Source of the DNA: Xanthobacteraceae bacterium
Lineage (GTDB): Bacteria > Pseudomonadota > Alphaproteobacteria > Rhizobiales > Xanthobacteraceae
Length of the DNA: 64,000 bases
Reading direction: 5' to 3'
Assembly (NCBI GenBank): GCA_019752575.1
Contig: JAIELW010000007.1
Coordinates: 62,001 to 126,000 of the forward strand
Positions 41,454 through 49,558 of this stretch are shown piece after piece (position 1 is the first letter of the stretch; every line of letters starts with the position of its first letter). Made by a program: the position numbers and the translations under genes. Under the pieces are notes generated by a model. The model was not told the origin of the DNA, made no database searches, and worked only from the letters and a program-made list of their open reading frames with translations.

Positions 41454-42311
41454 TTACTTGACGTTCGAGAGCAGCGTGTCGAACGACAGCTTCACGATGA
41501 AGGTGTCGTTGCAGTACTTGTTCGCCGGACGGGTAGCTACGCCGACATTGAGGAAGCTCGCGCATTCCGCAACGCTCATGTCCGTACCGTGGTAACGGAG
41601 GTCGAGGGTAAGCGCCTTGTAGGTGAAGGCGATACCGGCGTTGTAGTACACGTAATCCGGATTCGAAGTGTGGAACGCGGCGGTTTCGATGTTCCAGAAG
41701 CCGACAGCGCCGGAGACGTAGGAACCGACGTTGTTGAAGGTCCACGGCGTGACCCACTTCGCGTTGGCTTCCCAGTAGGTCGCCGCAACGTTGTTGCCGC
41801 CGTTGAAGATCGACAGGTTCAGCAGGTCCGGCGTGTGGTACACGGCGCCGCCGATGGTCAGGTCCTTGTTAACGGCCCAAGCGATCTTGGCGTAAACTTC
41901 AGCCCAGTCGGTGTTGAAGTCTTCCTGCGGATACCAGTAGTAGATGTAGCCGACATCGACCGACAGCGCGCCGAAGGTCTTGCGCCAGCCGGCGTAGATG
42001 TCGATTTCTGCCGACGGGTTCGAGAAGCCGAACGCGTTGTCGAAGTCGACACCGAGACCGCCAAGACCGACATAAACCTGGCCGAGCGACATGTTGTACT
42101 GGAATTCGAAGTAGGCAGACGGCGACGGGCCGCGGTCGGACTGCGAAACGCCACGGAAGTTGTAGTCCGACGCGATCGCGCCGCCGATGGCGATGTCCCA
42201 AACCGGCGACGGAGCCGCCTTCAGGTACGGAGCCTTCACCGGCAGATCGGCGGCGAAAGCGGTACCGGCCATGAGCGCGAGCGCGACGCCGGTTCCGAAA
42301 ATCTTCTTCAT
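41454..42311 (-). CDS. TorF-family putative porin
   Basis: This outer-membrane protein of 285 residues has a signal peptide (MKKIFGTGVALALMAGTAFAADLP) and the TIGR02001 (TorF) core: IASDYNFRGVSQSDRGPSPSAYFEF, VYVGLGGLGVDFDN, EIDIYAGWRKTFG. The strand pattern is that of a beta-barrel. The protein ends in a Lys (SNVK) rather than the usual aromatic residue. AGGGG lies 8 bases before the ATG at 42311. Confidence 0.88.
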   Translation of the reverse strand: MKKIFGTGVALALMAGTAFAADLPVKAPYLKAAPSPVWDIAIGGAIASDYNFRGVSQSDRGPSPSAYFEFQYNMSLGQVYVGLGGLGVDFDNAFGFSNPSAEIDIYAGWRKTFGALSVDVGYIYYWYPQEDFNTDWAEVYAKIAWAVNKDLTIGGAVYHTPDLLNLSIFNGGNNVAATYWEANAKWVTPWTFNNVGSYVSGAVGFWNIETAAFHTSNPDYVYYNAGIAFTYKALTLDLRYHGTDMSVAECASFLNVGVATRPANKYCNDTFIVKLSFDTLLSNVK

Positions 42312-42647
42312 CTTGTTACCCCTCATCGTGTGACCCCAATTCAATCCTTTGAAGTGCCTTTCCTGGAACGGCCGGCTGAGTGAGGTCACTCGCCCGGGGC
42401 ACCCCGAACCTCGTATTCGAGTGAGAAAATCCAATATTTGCAGGGGTTTTCGCAACGTCACACGCTAGGCAAAGCGCCCAATCCTTATGCAAATAGGGGG
42501 CGGAACGCGAGATTTCGCAGGGCTTTGCAAAATTGACACAAGTTTGGCGGAGCCAAAAGTCTAAGAAAGCCGCCGGTAATTAAGAAAGCGGCCGGTAAGA
42601 GGCCACCGCCTGTCAAAAAATTTGCGGCCTATGAGGCTGCTAGCGGC
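42312..42647. other. AT-richer intergenic region upstream of the porin
   Basis: No gene is evident. It should carry the porin promoter. It holds a tandem 19-bp imperfect repeat (42562-42580 and 42581-42599, TAAGAAAGCSGCCGGTAA) and a short hairpin TTTGGC-gga-GCCAAA at 42544-42558 of unknown role. Confidence 0.55.
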
Positions 42648-42842
42648 TCAACCGGCCTTTTTGGCCAGCGTGATCGCCTCTTTCAGAACCGCCAGATCGC
42701 CGATGTGATTCGAGAGAATCAGCACAAGCCGCGCATTCAGGGCAGCACTTTCCGCCTCGGACACACCGCGATGCCCCTCGACCAGCATTTCGTAGGCCGC
42801 GTCGGGATTCGGAAAGGACGGTTCGGTCTTTAGCATGGTCAT
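42648..42842 (-). CDS. DUF2783 protein
   Basis: This 64-residue protein begins MTMLKTEPSFPNPDAAYEML and contains LNARLVLILSNHIGDLAVLKEAI. It matches the DUF2783 pattern, a small family found next to FAD hydroxylases. Its start overlaps the hydroxylase stop as ATGA, so the two are coupled. It may be a helper subunit; no function is established. Confidence 0.8.
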   Translation of the reverse strand: MTMLKTEPSFPNPDAAYEMLVEGHRGVSEAESAALNARLVLILSNHIGDLAVLKEAITLAKKAG

Positions 42843-44440
42843 TTCGCCAATCCTTTTGCGCGGGCGAGCGCATTGCGGATGCGATTGCCGTCATAGCGGC
42901 GCATCCGCGCGCACAGATGATGATCCGGCCGGAGCAGAAACGCCGAGCCGGGTGTCGCGCCGAAGCGCTGCATAAAGAGACCTTCGCGATCGAACAGATC
43001 CTCGCCGATCACGGTGAGGCGAATACCCTCCGGTACATTCGGCCGCGCGCCGTTCTTCACATAGAGAAGCTCGAAGTCCGCACCCAGTGCCTGCAGAAGG
43101 AAGCGGTGCCTGCCTTCTCGATCTTCGAGTGGCGCGTCGGGCACTGGAAGACCGAGCTTCGCGCTGCCAGCGAAAACTTCTTCGTCCCCGGTCGAGAGCG
43201 GCGAGTCGTATTCGGAAGCAACCGAGAGCCTTCCCGAGTTCACCATGCCGCGTGCAAAAGGCGCATGCGGTGCGAGTTGCAAGACGGCGTTGCGAAGCAC
43301 GCGCTCCTGTTTCGTGCGCGGCGCGATGAAATCGGTCGAGCGCGTCGAGTGGCCGATATTTTCGTCGGCCGCCTGCCCGCGCTCCAGATCGTAGCTTTCG
43401 AGCAGGCTTTCGGGCGCTTCTGCGTTGATCACGAGCGCAAGTTTCCAGACCAGATTTTCCGCGTCCTGAATTCCGGAATTGGCGCCGCGCGCGCCGAAGG
43501 GCGACACCTGATGCGCACTGTCACCCGCGAAGATCACGCGGCCATGCACGAATTTCTTCAGCCGCGCGCAGTTGAAACGATAGACCGAGACCCATTCGAG
43601 TTCGAATTGCCGCTCGCCGAGCATGCGCTTGAGCCGCGGTAGCACGCGCTCCGGCTTCTTTTCTTCTTCCGGATTGGCGTCGGGTCCGAGTTGCAAGTCG
43701 ATGCGCCAGACATTGTCCGGCTGACGGTGCAGCAGCGCAGACTGACCCGAGTGAAACGGCGGATCGAACCAGAACCAGCGCTCGGTCGGATAGTCAGCCG
43801 ACATCTTCACGTCCGCGATCAGGAAGCGCTCCTCGAAGGTGTGGCGCTCGAATTTAAGACCGAGGCAATCGCGCACTTTCGAGCGCGCGCCGTCGCACGC
43901 AAGGCACCAATCGGTATCGAGCTTGTATTCTCCCTCGGGCGTTTCGATCGTGAGGCGAACGAAATCCTCGTGACGCTCGACCGCGCTTACACGATTGCGC
44001 CAGCGCAGATCGATTAGAGGCAATTCCGCAGCACGCTCGACCAGATAGCCTTCGAGATAATACTGCTGGAGGTTAATGAATGCCGGCATCTTGTGCCCAG
44101 CCTCGGGCAGGAGATCGAACAAATAGACCTGATGCTCGCCGAGGAAGACCTTGCCGACTTTCCAGGTGACGCCCTTTTCGACCAGCCGTTCGCCCACACC
44201 CAGCCGATCCATGATTTCGAGCGAGCGCTTGGAAAAACAGATCGCGCGCGAGCCTTCGCCGATGCGGTCGGCGTCGTCGAGAATGATGGAAGCAATGCCG
44301 CGTTGCGCGAGGTCGATCGCGGCGGTGAGGCCCACCGGACCGGCGCCGACGATCACGACCGGGCGGCGAACCGGACTTTTCGAATCCTGATCGGCGCTGC
44401 GGCGATAGCCGAATTGATAGACCGACTTCCGCTCCGCCAT
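42839..44440 (-). CDS. FAD-dependent aromatic monooxygenase
   Basis: This 533-residue class A flavoprotein hydroxylase has the GXGXXG motif VVIVGAGPVGLTAAIDLAQRG, the DG motif CLACDGARSKVRDCLG and the GD motif VIFAGDSAHQVSPFGARGANSG. A thioredoxin-like C-terminal domain follows from about residue 400. It resembles 3-(3-hydroxyphenyl)propionate or phenol hydroxylases. Substrate is probably an aromatic acid or phenol, consistent with the homogentisate genes nearby. Confidence 0.88.
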   Translation of the reverse strand: MAERKSVYQFGYRRSADQDSKSPVRRPVVIVGAGPVGLTAAIDLAQRGIASIILDDADRIGEGSRAICFSKRSLEIMDRLGVGERLVEKGVTWKVGKVFLGEHQVYLFDLLPEAGHKMPAFINLQQYYLEGYLVERAAELPLIDLRWRNRVSAVERHEDFVRLTIETPEGEYKLDTDWCLACDGARSKVRDCLGLKFERHTFEERFLIADVKMSADYPTERWFWFDPPFHSGQSALLHRQPDNVWRIDLQLGPDANPEEEKKPERVLPRLKRMLGERQFELEWVSVYRFNCARLKKFVHGRVIFAGDSAHQVSPFGARGANSGIQDAENLVWKLALVINAEAPESLLESYDLERGQAADENIGHSTRSTDFIAPRTKQERVLRNAVLQLAPHAPFARGMVNSGRLSVASEYDSPLSTGDEEVFAGSAKLGLPVPDAPLEDREGRHRFLLQALGADFELLYVKNGARPNVPEGIRLTVIGEDLFDREGLFMQRFGATPGSAFLLRPDHHLCARMRRYDGNRIRNALARAKGLAK

Positions 44441-44454
44441 AGCCCCCTGCGCTC

Positions 44455-44916
44455 TTAGCTCTTCGGTTTGAAATCCAGTTTGGATTCCACATCCTTCTTC
44501 ATCTCGGCCGGGCAGTTCGAGCCGATTTGCTTTTGGATCTGCTGCATCGCGATCTGGTGGATAAGGCCGATCAACGCGAGCTGGCGCTCGGTCTTATTTT
44601 GCTTTCGCCAGTACGCCATCATCGGCTCGTAATTGCGCTTGCCCCATTCGAGCTGACAGATATCAGCGCCGCCGCTGAACAAGCCTCGTCCGAAAATCTG
44701 ACTGGTTTCGGAAAGCGAAAGCAGCGGATTTTTTCTTTCTTCCGCGGTCGCTGGTGAGCACCGGTCGCTGCCGCATCGCAAGGTATGGATGTTATCCAGT
44801 GCGGCATGCAACACCTGTTGCATCAGTTCTTCGCGCGACCTCGCCTTTTGCGTCTGGGCAAATGCGGAAGCAGCAAACACACCTGCGAACACGAGAACGA
44901 AGATTGCGCGCAACAT
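44455..44916 (-). CDS. Secreted protein of unknown function
   Basis: This 153-residue protein has a signal peptide (MLRAIFVLVFAGVFAASAFAQ), three conserved-looking Cys in the mature part (LRCGSDRCSP; NCPAEM) and helical sequence. I do not recognise a family. The ATG at 44916 is chosen because the upstream extension lacks any signal. It lies 10 bp after the metallo-hydrolase gene in the same direction. Confidence 0.7.
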   Translation of the reverse strand: MLRAIFVLVFAGVFAASAFAQTQKARSREELMQQVLHAALDNIHTLRCGSDRCSPATAEERKNPLLSLSETSQIFGRGLFSGGADICQLEWGKRNYEPMMAYWRKQNKTERQLALIGLIHQIAMQQIQKQIGSNCPAEMKKDVESKLDFKPKS

Positions 44917-44926
44917 TTTTCGAATC

Positions 44927-45874
44927 CTATCCCTGTAGCGCCTTCCACATTTCGCGGTCGCGTTCGGCGGTCCAGATCTCTGGATGGTCGATGCCCTTGG
45001 CCTCGTCATAGGCCCGCGAAACATTGAACGGCATGCAATGCTCGTAGATCGCGAATGTTGCGTATTTTGTGTCCATGGCCGCGCGGGCGGCATTCCAGGC
45101 GTCCTTGAGGGTGCCGCCTTTCGCCGCGACAGGCGCCACGCTGCCGTAAAGATCGGACAGAAAGGCTTTGGTTAGCTCGATCCCGTCCTTTACCTGCGAA
45201 GCGCTTTTGAGCGCCGCGCCACGTCCCGGAACCAGCGCTTTCGCACCGAATTCGGCTAGCCTATTCAGCGTGTTAGGCCAATCCTTGAGATGCGCGTCGC
45301 CGCAATAACAGGCCGAGTGATACTCCACGAGATCGCCCGAGAAGACGACGTTCGCGTCAGGCACGTAGGCCACGACGTCGCCCGCGGTGTGGCCGCGGCC
45401 GAGGTGGCGAATCTTTACCTCGCGCTTGCCGAGCCAGACGGTCATTTCCTTCGGGAATGTGACCGTCGGCCAGGTTAACCCGGGAATCGATTCTTGCGCC
45501 CGGAACAGCCGCGGGAAGCGCCCGATCTCCGAATCCATATCCTGCTTGCCGCGTTCGACGATTAGATCGCGCGTCGCATCGGAAGCGAGAATGGCTTTCG
45601 CGTTGTAGGCGGACGCGCCGAGCACGCGCACCGCGTGATAATGCGTGAGCAGCACATGCGTGATCGGCTTATCGGTAACTTTCTTCACGCGTGCGATCAC
45701 GTCTTTCGCCATCACCGGCGTCGCCTGTGCGTCGATCACCATGACGCCGTCGTCGCCGACGATGATGCCGGAGTTCGGATCGCCCTCCGCGGTGAAAGCG
45801 TAAAGATCGTGGCCGATCTCCTCGAAGGTGACTTTCTTTTCCGAGAGATCGCCGGTCGAAGCAAAAGTTGCCAT
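44927..45874 (-). CDS. Metallo-beta-lactamase-fold protein with altered metal motif
   Basis: This 315-residue MBL-fold protein reads THYHAVRVLGA where the family motif is THxHxDHxxG. The first two His are kept but the Asp-His pair that binds the second metal is replaced by Val-Arg. Later ligands remain (GRGHTAGD, FSGDLV). It may bind one zinc or have changed chemistry. The ATG at 45874 overlaps the fah stop by one base (TGATG); a GTG 3 bases earlier is also possible. It is co-oriented with hmgA-fah. Confidence 0.85.
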   Translation of the reverse strand: MATFASTGDLSEKKVTFEEIGHDLYAFTAEGDPNSGIIVGDDGVMVIDAQATPVMAKDVIARVKKVTDKPITHVLLTHYHAVRVLGASAYNAKAILASDATRDLIVERGKQDMDSEIGRFPRLFRAQESIPGLTWPTVTFPKEMTVWLGKREVKIRHLGRGHTAGDVVAYVPDANVVFSGDLVEYHSACYCGDAHLKDWPNTLNRLAEFGAKALVPGRGAALKSASQVKDGIELTKAFLSDLYGSVAPVAAKGGTLKDAWNAARAAMDTKYATFAIYEHCMPFNVSRAYDEAKGIDHPEIWTAERDREMWKALQG

Positions 45875-46872
45875 CACGCCTTTTCCACTTTGTTATCGAT
45901 CGCGCCGAAGATGGATTTTCCGGCCATGTCGAGCATTTCGATTTTCACGCTGTCGCCGAAGGCGAGAAACGGCGTCGAAGGCTTGCCGTTGCGGATCGTC
46001 TCGACCGCGCGGATTTCGGCAATACAGGAATAACCGACACCGCCCTCCTCCACGCGCCGGCCCGGCCCACCATCGGCGTCCTTGTTCGAGACCGTGCCGG
46101 AGCCGACGATCATGCCGGCGGAAAGCGGGCGCGTGCGCGCCGCGTGCGCGATCAGTTTGCCGAAGTCGAAGGTCATGTCGGCCTTTGCGTTCGGCTTACC
46201 GAATAGTTTGCCGTTTACATAAGAAAGCAGCGGCAGGTTTAGCGTGCCGCCGTCCCAAGCCGTGCCCAGTTCGTCCGGCGTGACCGCAACCGGCGAGAAC
46301 GCGGTCGGCGCCTTTGACTGAAAGAAGCCGAAGCCTTTCGCGAGTTCGCCTGGAATGAGATTGCGAAGGCTGACGTCGTTGACCAAGAGCACGAGCAGGA
46401 TTTTCTTCCGCGCTTCCTCCGCGGAAACGCCCATCGGCACGTCGTCAACGATCACGGCGACTTCCGCCTCGAAGTCGATGCCCCAGGACGCGTCGGCAAA
46501 GCGCGATGCATCGTGCGGGCCCAGAAAGCGATCCGACCCGCCGCGATACATCAACGCGTCGGTCCAGAAGCTCTGCGGCATCTCGGCGTTGCGCGCCTTG
46601 CGAACGAGTTCGACATGATTGACGTAGGCTGAGCCGTCGGCCCAGCCGTATGAGCGCGGCAGCGGCGCCGTGCATTCCACCGGGTTGAACGGATGATGCT
46701 CGACTTTGCCTGCTTCCAGCGCTTCGGCAATGCTACGAAGCTCCGGTCCCGCTTCTTCCCAATTCTCGAGCGCGACCTGCAAGCTGGCCGCCGCATCTGC
46801 GTAACGCGAGAGATCGCGAGAGACCACGATAAGCCGCCCGTCGCGGCCTTCCTTCAACGACGCGAGCTTCAT
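45874..46872 (-). CDS. fah: Fumarylacetoacetate hydrolase
   Basis: This 332-residue FAH-family enzyme has FWTDALMYRGGSDRFLGPHDASRF, WGIDFEAEVAVIVDD (metal-binding acidic residues), LVNDVSLRNLIPGE and GSGTVSNKD. It cleaves fumarylacetoacetate to fumarate and acetoacetate, the last step of tyrosine/homogentisate breakdown. Its ATG directly follows the hmgA stop, confirming the pathway. Confidence 0.92.
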   Translation of the reverse strand: MKLASLKEGRDGRLIVVSRDLSRYADAAASLQVALENWEEAGPELRSIAEALEAGKVEHHPFNPVECTAPLPRSYGWADGSAYVNHVELVRKARNAEMPQSFWTDALMYRGGSDRFLGPHDASRFADASWGIDFEAEVAVIVDDVPMGVSAEEARKKILLVLLVNDVSLRNLIPGELAKGFGFFQSKAPTAFSPVAVTPDELGTAWDGGTLNLPLLSYVNGKLFGKPNAKADMTFDFGKLIAHAARTRPLSAGMIVGSGTVSNKDADGGPGRRVEEGGVGYSCIAEIRAVETIRNGKPSTPFLAFGDSVKIEMLDMAGKSIFGAIDNKVEKA

Positions 46873-48246
46873 TTATTTGGGCTCGCGGCTTTTCGGATCG
46901 AAGTGCTTCTTCAGCCCGGTCCAGCAGTCGATGTAATTGTCCTGCAAGGCCGAAGACTTCGCGGCGAACTTCGTCACGCGCTGGCGGAATCTCGTTTCGA
47001 ACATGAAGGCGAGCGTGTTCGAGAGTTTCACCGGCCTCAATTCGACATTGCTCGCGTGCTCGAATGCATCGACATCCGGACCATGCGGCAGCATCGTGTT
47101 GTGCAGGCTGATACCGCCGGGCGTGAAGCCCTCGGGCTTCGCGTCATAGACGCCGTACACGAGGCCCATGAACTCCGACATGATATTGCGGTGGTACCAC
47201 GGCGGGCGGAACGTATTCTCTGCAACACCCCAGCGCTCGGGGAAGATCACGAAGTCGATATTCGCGGTGCCCGGCGTTTCCGAGGGCGAAGTCATCACCG
47301 TGAAGATCGACGGATCGGGATGGTCGAACAAAATCGCGCCGACTGGCGAAAAGTGCCGGAGGTTATATTTGTAAGGATAATAATTGCCATGCCAGGCGAC
47401 GACATCGATCGGCGAGTGGTTGGTTTCGGTTTTATAAAGTTCGCCGCCCCACTTCACATAGAGCGTGTGCTTGCCTTCGACGTCTTCGTAAGCAGCCACC
47501 GGCGTATGGAAATCGCGCGGATTGGCGAGACAGTTCGCGCCGATAGGACCGCGGTCCGGCAGCGTGAAAGCGCCGCCGTAATTTTCGCAGACATAGGCGC
47601 GCGCCGGGCCGTTCAACAATTCGACACGGAAGATCACGCCGCGCGGAATGATGCAGATTTCGCCGGGGCCGATATCGATCACACCAAACTCGGTGCGGAA
47701 GCGCAGCGAGTTTTCCTGCGCGACGATCAGGAACTCGCCGTCAGCATTGAAGAAGTGCTCGCGCTCCATCGACTGGTTCACGAAGAGCATGTGCGCGGCC
47801 ATGCCGTTCATCGACTCGCAGTCGCCCGCGACCGTGATCGTGTAGAGGCCGTTCAGGAAAGTCGTTTTGCCTTTCGGCATTTCCATCGGCGACCAGCGCA
47901 ACTGGCCGATCGGCATTTCGGTCTCATCGCGCTCCGGCGCGGTACGGATTTGCCCGCGGTCGATGCGCTGGAAGCGCGAGGTATGCTTCACGCCCGCGCG
48001 GATGCGATAGAGCCACGAGCGCTGGTTCGTCGCCTGCGGCGCGGTGAAGGGGGAGCCGGAAAGCTGCTCGGCATAGAGGCCGTAGTTCACCTTCTGCGGC
48101 GAGTTCCGGCCGATCGGCAGCGCACCCGGCAACGCCTCGGTTTCGAAGCTGTTGCCGAAGCCAGACATGTAGCCTGGGATGATCGCACTCTCGATATCGG
48201 CGGATCTGCGGGCTTCTGCGGGTGCGTTTCTGCGGTCGCTCGCCAT
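46873..48246 (-). CDS. hmgA: Homogentisate 1,2-dioxygenase
   Basis: This 457-residue enzyme has the family start [26 protein letters not shown], the central [32 protein letters not shown] and the iron-site region [23 protein letters not shown]. It opens the homogentisate ring to maleylacetoacetate. It is the first gene of the hmgA-fah operon and divergent from a MarR regulator gene 98 bp away. Confidence 0.96.
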   Translation of the reverse strand: MASDRRNAPAEARRSADIESAIIPGYMSGFGNSFETEALPGALPIGRNSPQKVNYGLYAEQLSGSPFTAPQATNQRSWLYRIRAGVKHTSRFQRIDRGQIRTAPERDETEMPIGQLRWSPMEMPKGKTTFLNGLYTITVAGDCESMNGMAAHMLFVNQSMEREHFFNADGEFLIVAQENSLRFRTEFGVIDIGPGEICIIPRGVIFRVELLNGPARAYVCENYGGAFTLPDRGPIGANCLANPRDFHTPVAAYEDVEGKHTLYVKWGGELYKTETNHSPIDVVAWHGNYYPYKYNLRHFSPVGAILFDHPDPSIFTVMTSPSETPGTANIDFVIFPERWGVAENTFRPPWYHRNIMSEFMGLVYGVYDAKPEGFTPGGISLHNTMLPHGPDVDAFEHASNVELRPVKLSNTLAFMFETRFRQRVTKFAAKSSALQDNYIDCWTGLKKHFDPKSREPK

Positions 48247-48323
48247 GGCGTTCTCCCTTCGCGATTGCTCGCGTTTGTCTTTCGATTATTGTCCGCGCGG
48301 ATCACTACTTGCCGCGCGTGGCT

Positions 48324-48346
48324 ATTTGTGCAAAGTAGTTACAAAT
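48324..48346. promoter_or_regulatory. Palindromic operator between hmgA and the MarR gene
   Basis: ATTTGT and ACAAAT form an inverted repeat with an 11-base spacer. It is 77 bp upstream of hmgA and overlaps the first ATG of the regulator gene. This spacing is usual for a MarR dimer that represses both its own gene and the divergent target. Binding is inferred. Confidence 0.6.
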
Positions 48347-48833
48347 GAAACCAATGTCAAACCACGAAGGTTTCGTGCTGCGGCTCGAGAATTTCCTGCC
48401 CTACCGGCTGGTGGTGGCGGCAAGCCTTGTCAGCCAGGCCACTGCGCGGACCTATGCCACCAAATACGGAATCGGCATCGCCGAATGGCGGGTGATCGCG
48501 CAGCTCGGCGAATTCGGCACCATGACCGCGAAGCAGATCGGCACGCGCAGTCATATGCACAAGACGAAAGTTTCGCGTGCGGTCGCGACGCTGACACGCA
48601 AAAAAATGCTCGCAAAGCGCGCTAACCGCGACGACAAGCGCGAGGCGTTTCTTTCACTGAGCCCGATCGGCCTGGAGATTTACGAGTCGATTGCGCCCGC
48701 GGCGCAGGCGCTCTCGCAGCGCATGTTCGGCGAGGTCTCTGCGGAAGACCGCGCGGCCTTCGAGCGCGTACTCGATACCGTCACCGCGCGCGCGGCGGCG
48801 CTTGCCGATACCGGCGCCGAGTTGCCGGACTAA
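48345..48833 (+). CDS. MarR-family transcriptional regulator
   Basis: This 162-residue winged-helix protein has FGTMTAKQIGTRSHMHKTKVSRAVATLTRKKMLAKR and RANRDDKREAFLSLSPIG, the recognition helix and wing of MarR. Position divergent from hmgA suggests it controls homogentisate degradation with an aromatic effector. No Shine-Dalgarno precedes ATG 48345 or the in-frame ATG 48354, and the first ATG lies in the operator; a leaderless or later start is possible. Confidence 0.88.
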   Translation: MKPMSNHEGFVLRLENFLPYRLVVAASLVSQATARTYATKYGIGIAEWRVIAQLGEFGTMTAKQIGTRSHMHKTKVSRAVATLTRKKMLAKRANRDDKREAFLSLSPIGLEIYESIAPAAQALSQRMFGEVSAEDRAAFERVLDTVTARAAALADTGAELPD

Positions 48834-48836
48834 GCG

Positions 48837-49478
48837 ATGCTATACAATCCGCCCGCCTTCAAGGAAACCGATCTGCCTGCCCTGCAAGCACAGATCGCGG
48901 CTTCGGGTTTGACGACGCTGATCTCGGTCGGCGCGAATGGCCCAATCGTAAGCAACCTGCCGATCATTTTCGACGCAGCCCACGGTCAGTACGGAATAAT
49001 CGCGGGACATCTCGCGCGCGGCAATCCGCAATGGCGCGACAGTGACCTGTCGATTCCGGCGATTGCGATCTTCATGGGCGCGGACGCCTATGTCTCGCCG
49101 TCGTATTACCCGTCGAAGCAGGAGCACGGCAAAGTCGTGCCGACCTGGAACTACTCGATGATCGTCGCGCGCGGACGGCTGGAAACTTTCGAGGATGCCG
49201 ACGCGCTCCGCGCGCAGGTCGTCGAACTTACCAAGCGTTTTGAAGCTGGCTTTAAGAAACCGTGGGAGGTTTCCGACGCGCCGGAAGATTACATTCAGCG
49301 CCAGATCAAAGGGATCGTGGGCGTGCGGCTGCATGTCGAATCCATCGAAGGCAAGGCGAAGCTCAATCAAAATAGGAGCAGCGCCGACCAGGAAGGCGTC
49401 GTTGCCGGCCTCTCCCCCTCAGCGCGCGCGAGCGACCGCGAAGTCGCCGAGCAGATGCGCGAGCGTCTCAAGCGCTAA
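48837..49478 (+). CDS. PaiB-family FMN-binding protein
   Basis: This 213-residue protein begins MLYNPPAFKETDLPALQAQIA and has SNLPIIFD, GHLARGNPQW, AYVSPSYYPSK and VVPTWNYSMIVARG, all typical of the PaiB/FMN-binding negative regulator family. It follows the MarR gene by 3 bp and is probably co-transcribed. Proteins of this family bind FMN; a role in transcription is reported for Bacillus PaiB only. Confidence 0.9.
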   Translation: MLYNPPAFKETDLPALQAQIAASGLTTLISVGANGPIVSNLPIIFDAAHGQYGIIAGHLARGNPQWRDSDLSIPAIAIFMGADAYVSPSYYPSKQEHGKVVPTWNYSMIVARGRLETFEDADALRAQVVELTKRFEAGFKKPWEVSDAPEDYIQRQIKGIVGVRLHVESIEGKAKLNQNRSSADQEGVVAGLSPSARASDREVAEQMRERLKR

Positions 49479-49482
49479 AAAC

Positions 49483-49500
49483 CTGTCGTCAAAACTTCAT
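49483..49500 (+). promoter_or_regulatory. Putative Pho box upstream of btaAB
   Basis: CTGTCGT-CAAA-ACTTCAT resembles the PhoB box (two CTGTCAT repeats with a 4-base spacer): 6 of 7 and 4 of 7 bases agree. It lies 58 bp before the btaA start. Betaine lipids replace phospholipids when phosphate is scarce, so PhoB control is expected. The second half-site is weak. Confidence 0.45.
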
Positions 49501-49558
49501 CGGCTCTCCGCTAAACGGAAAAGAAAAGACCAACAACGATTCCGTTGAGGGACCAAAA

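Noticed and set aside
46693-48348. 551-codon plus-strand frame over fah and hmgA
   Set aside because: Antisense shadow; both minus-strand genes carry full family motifs.
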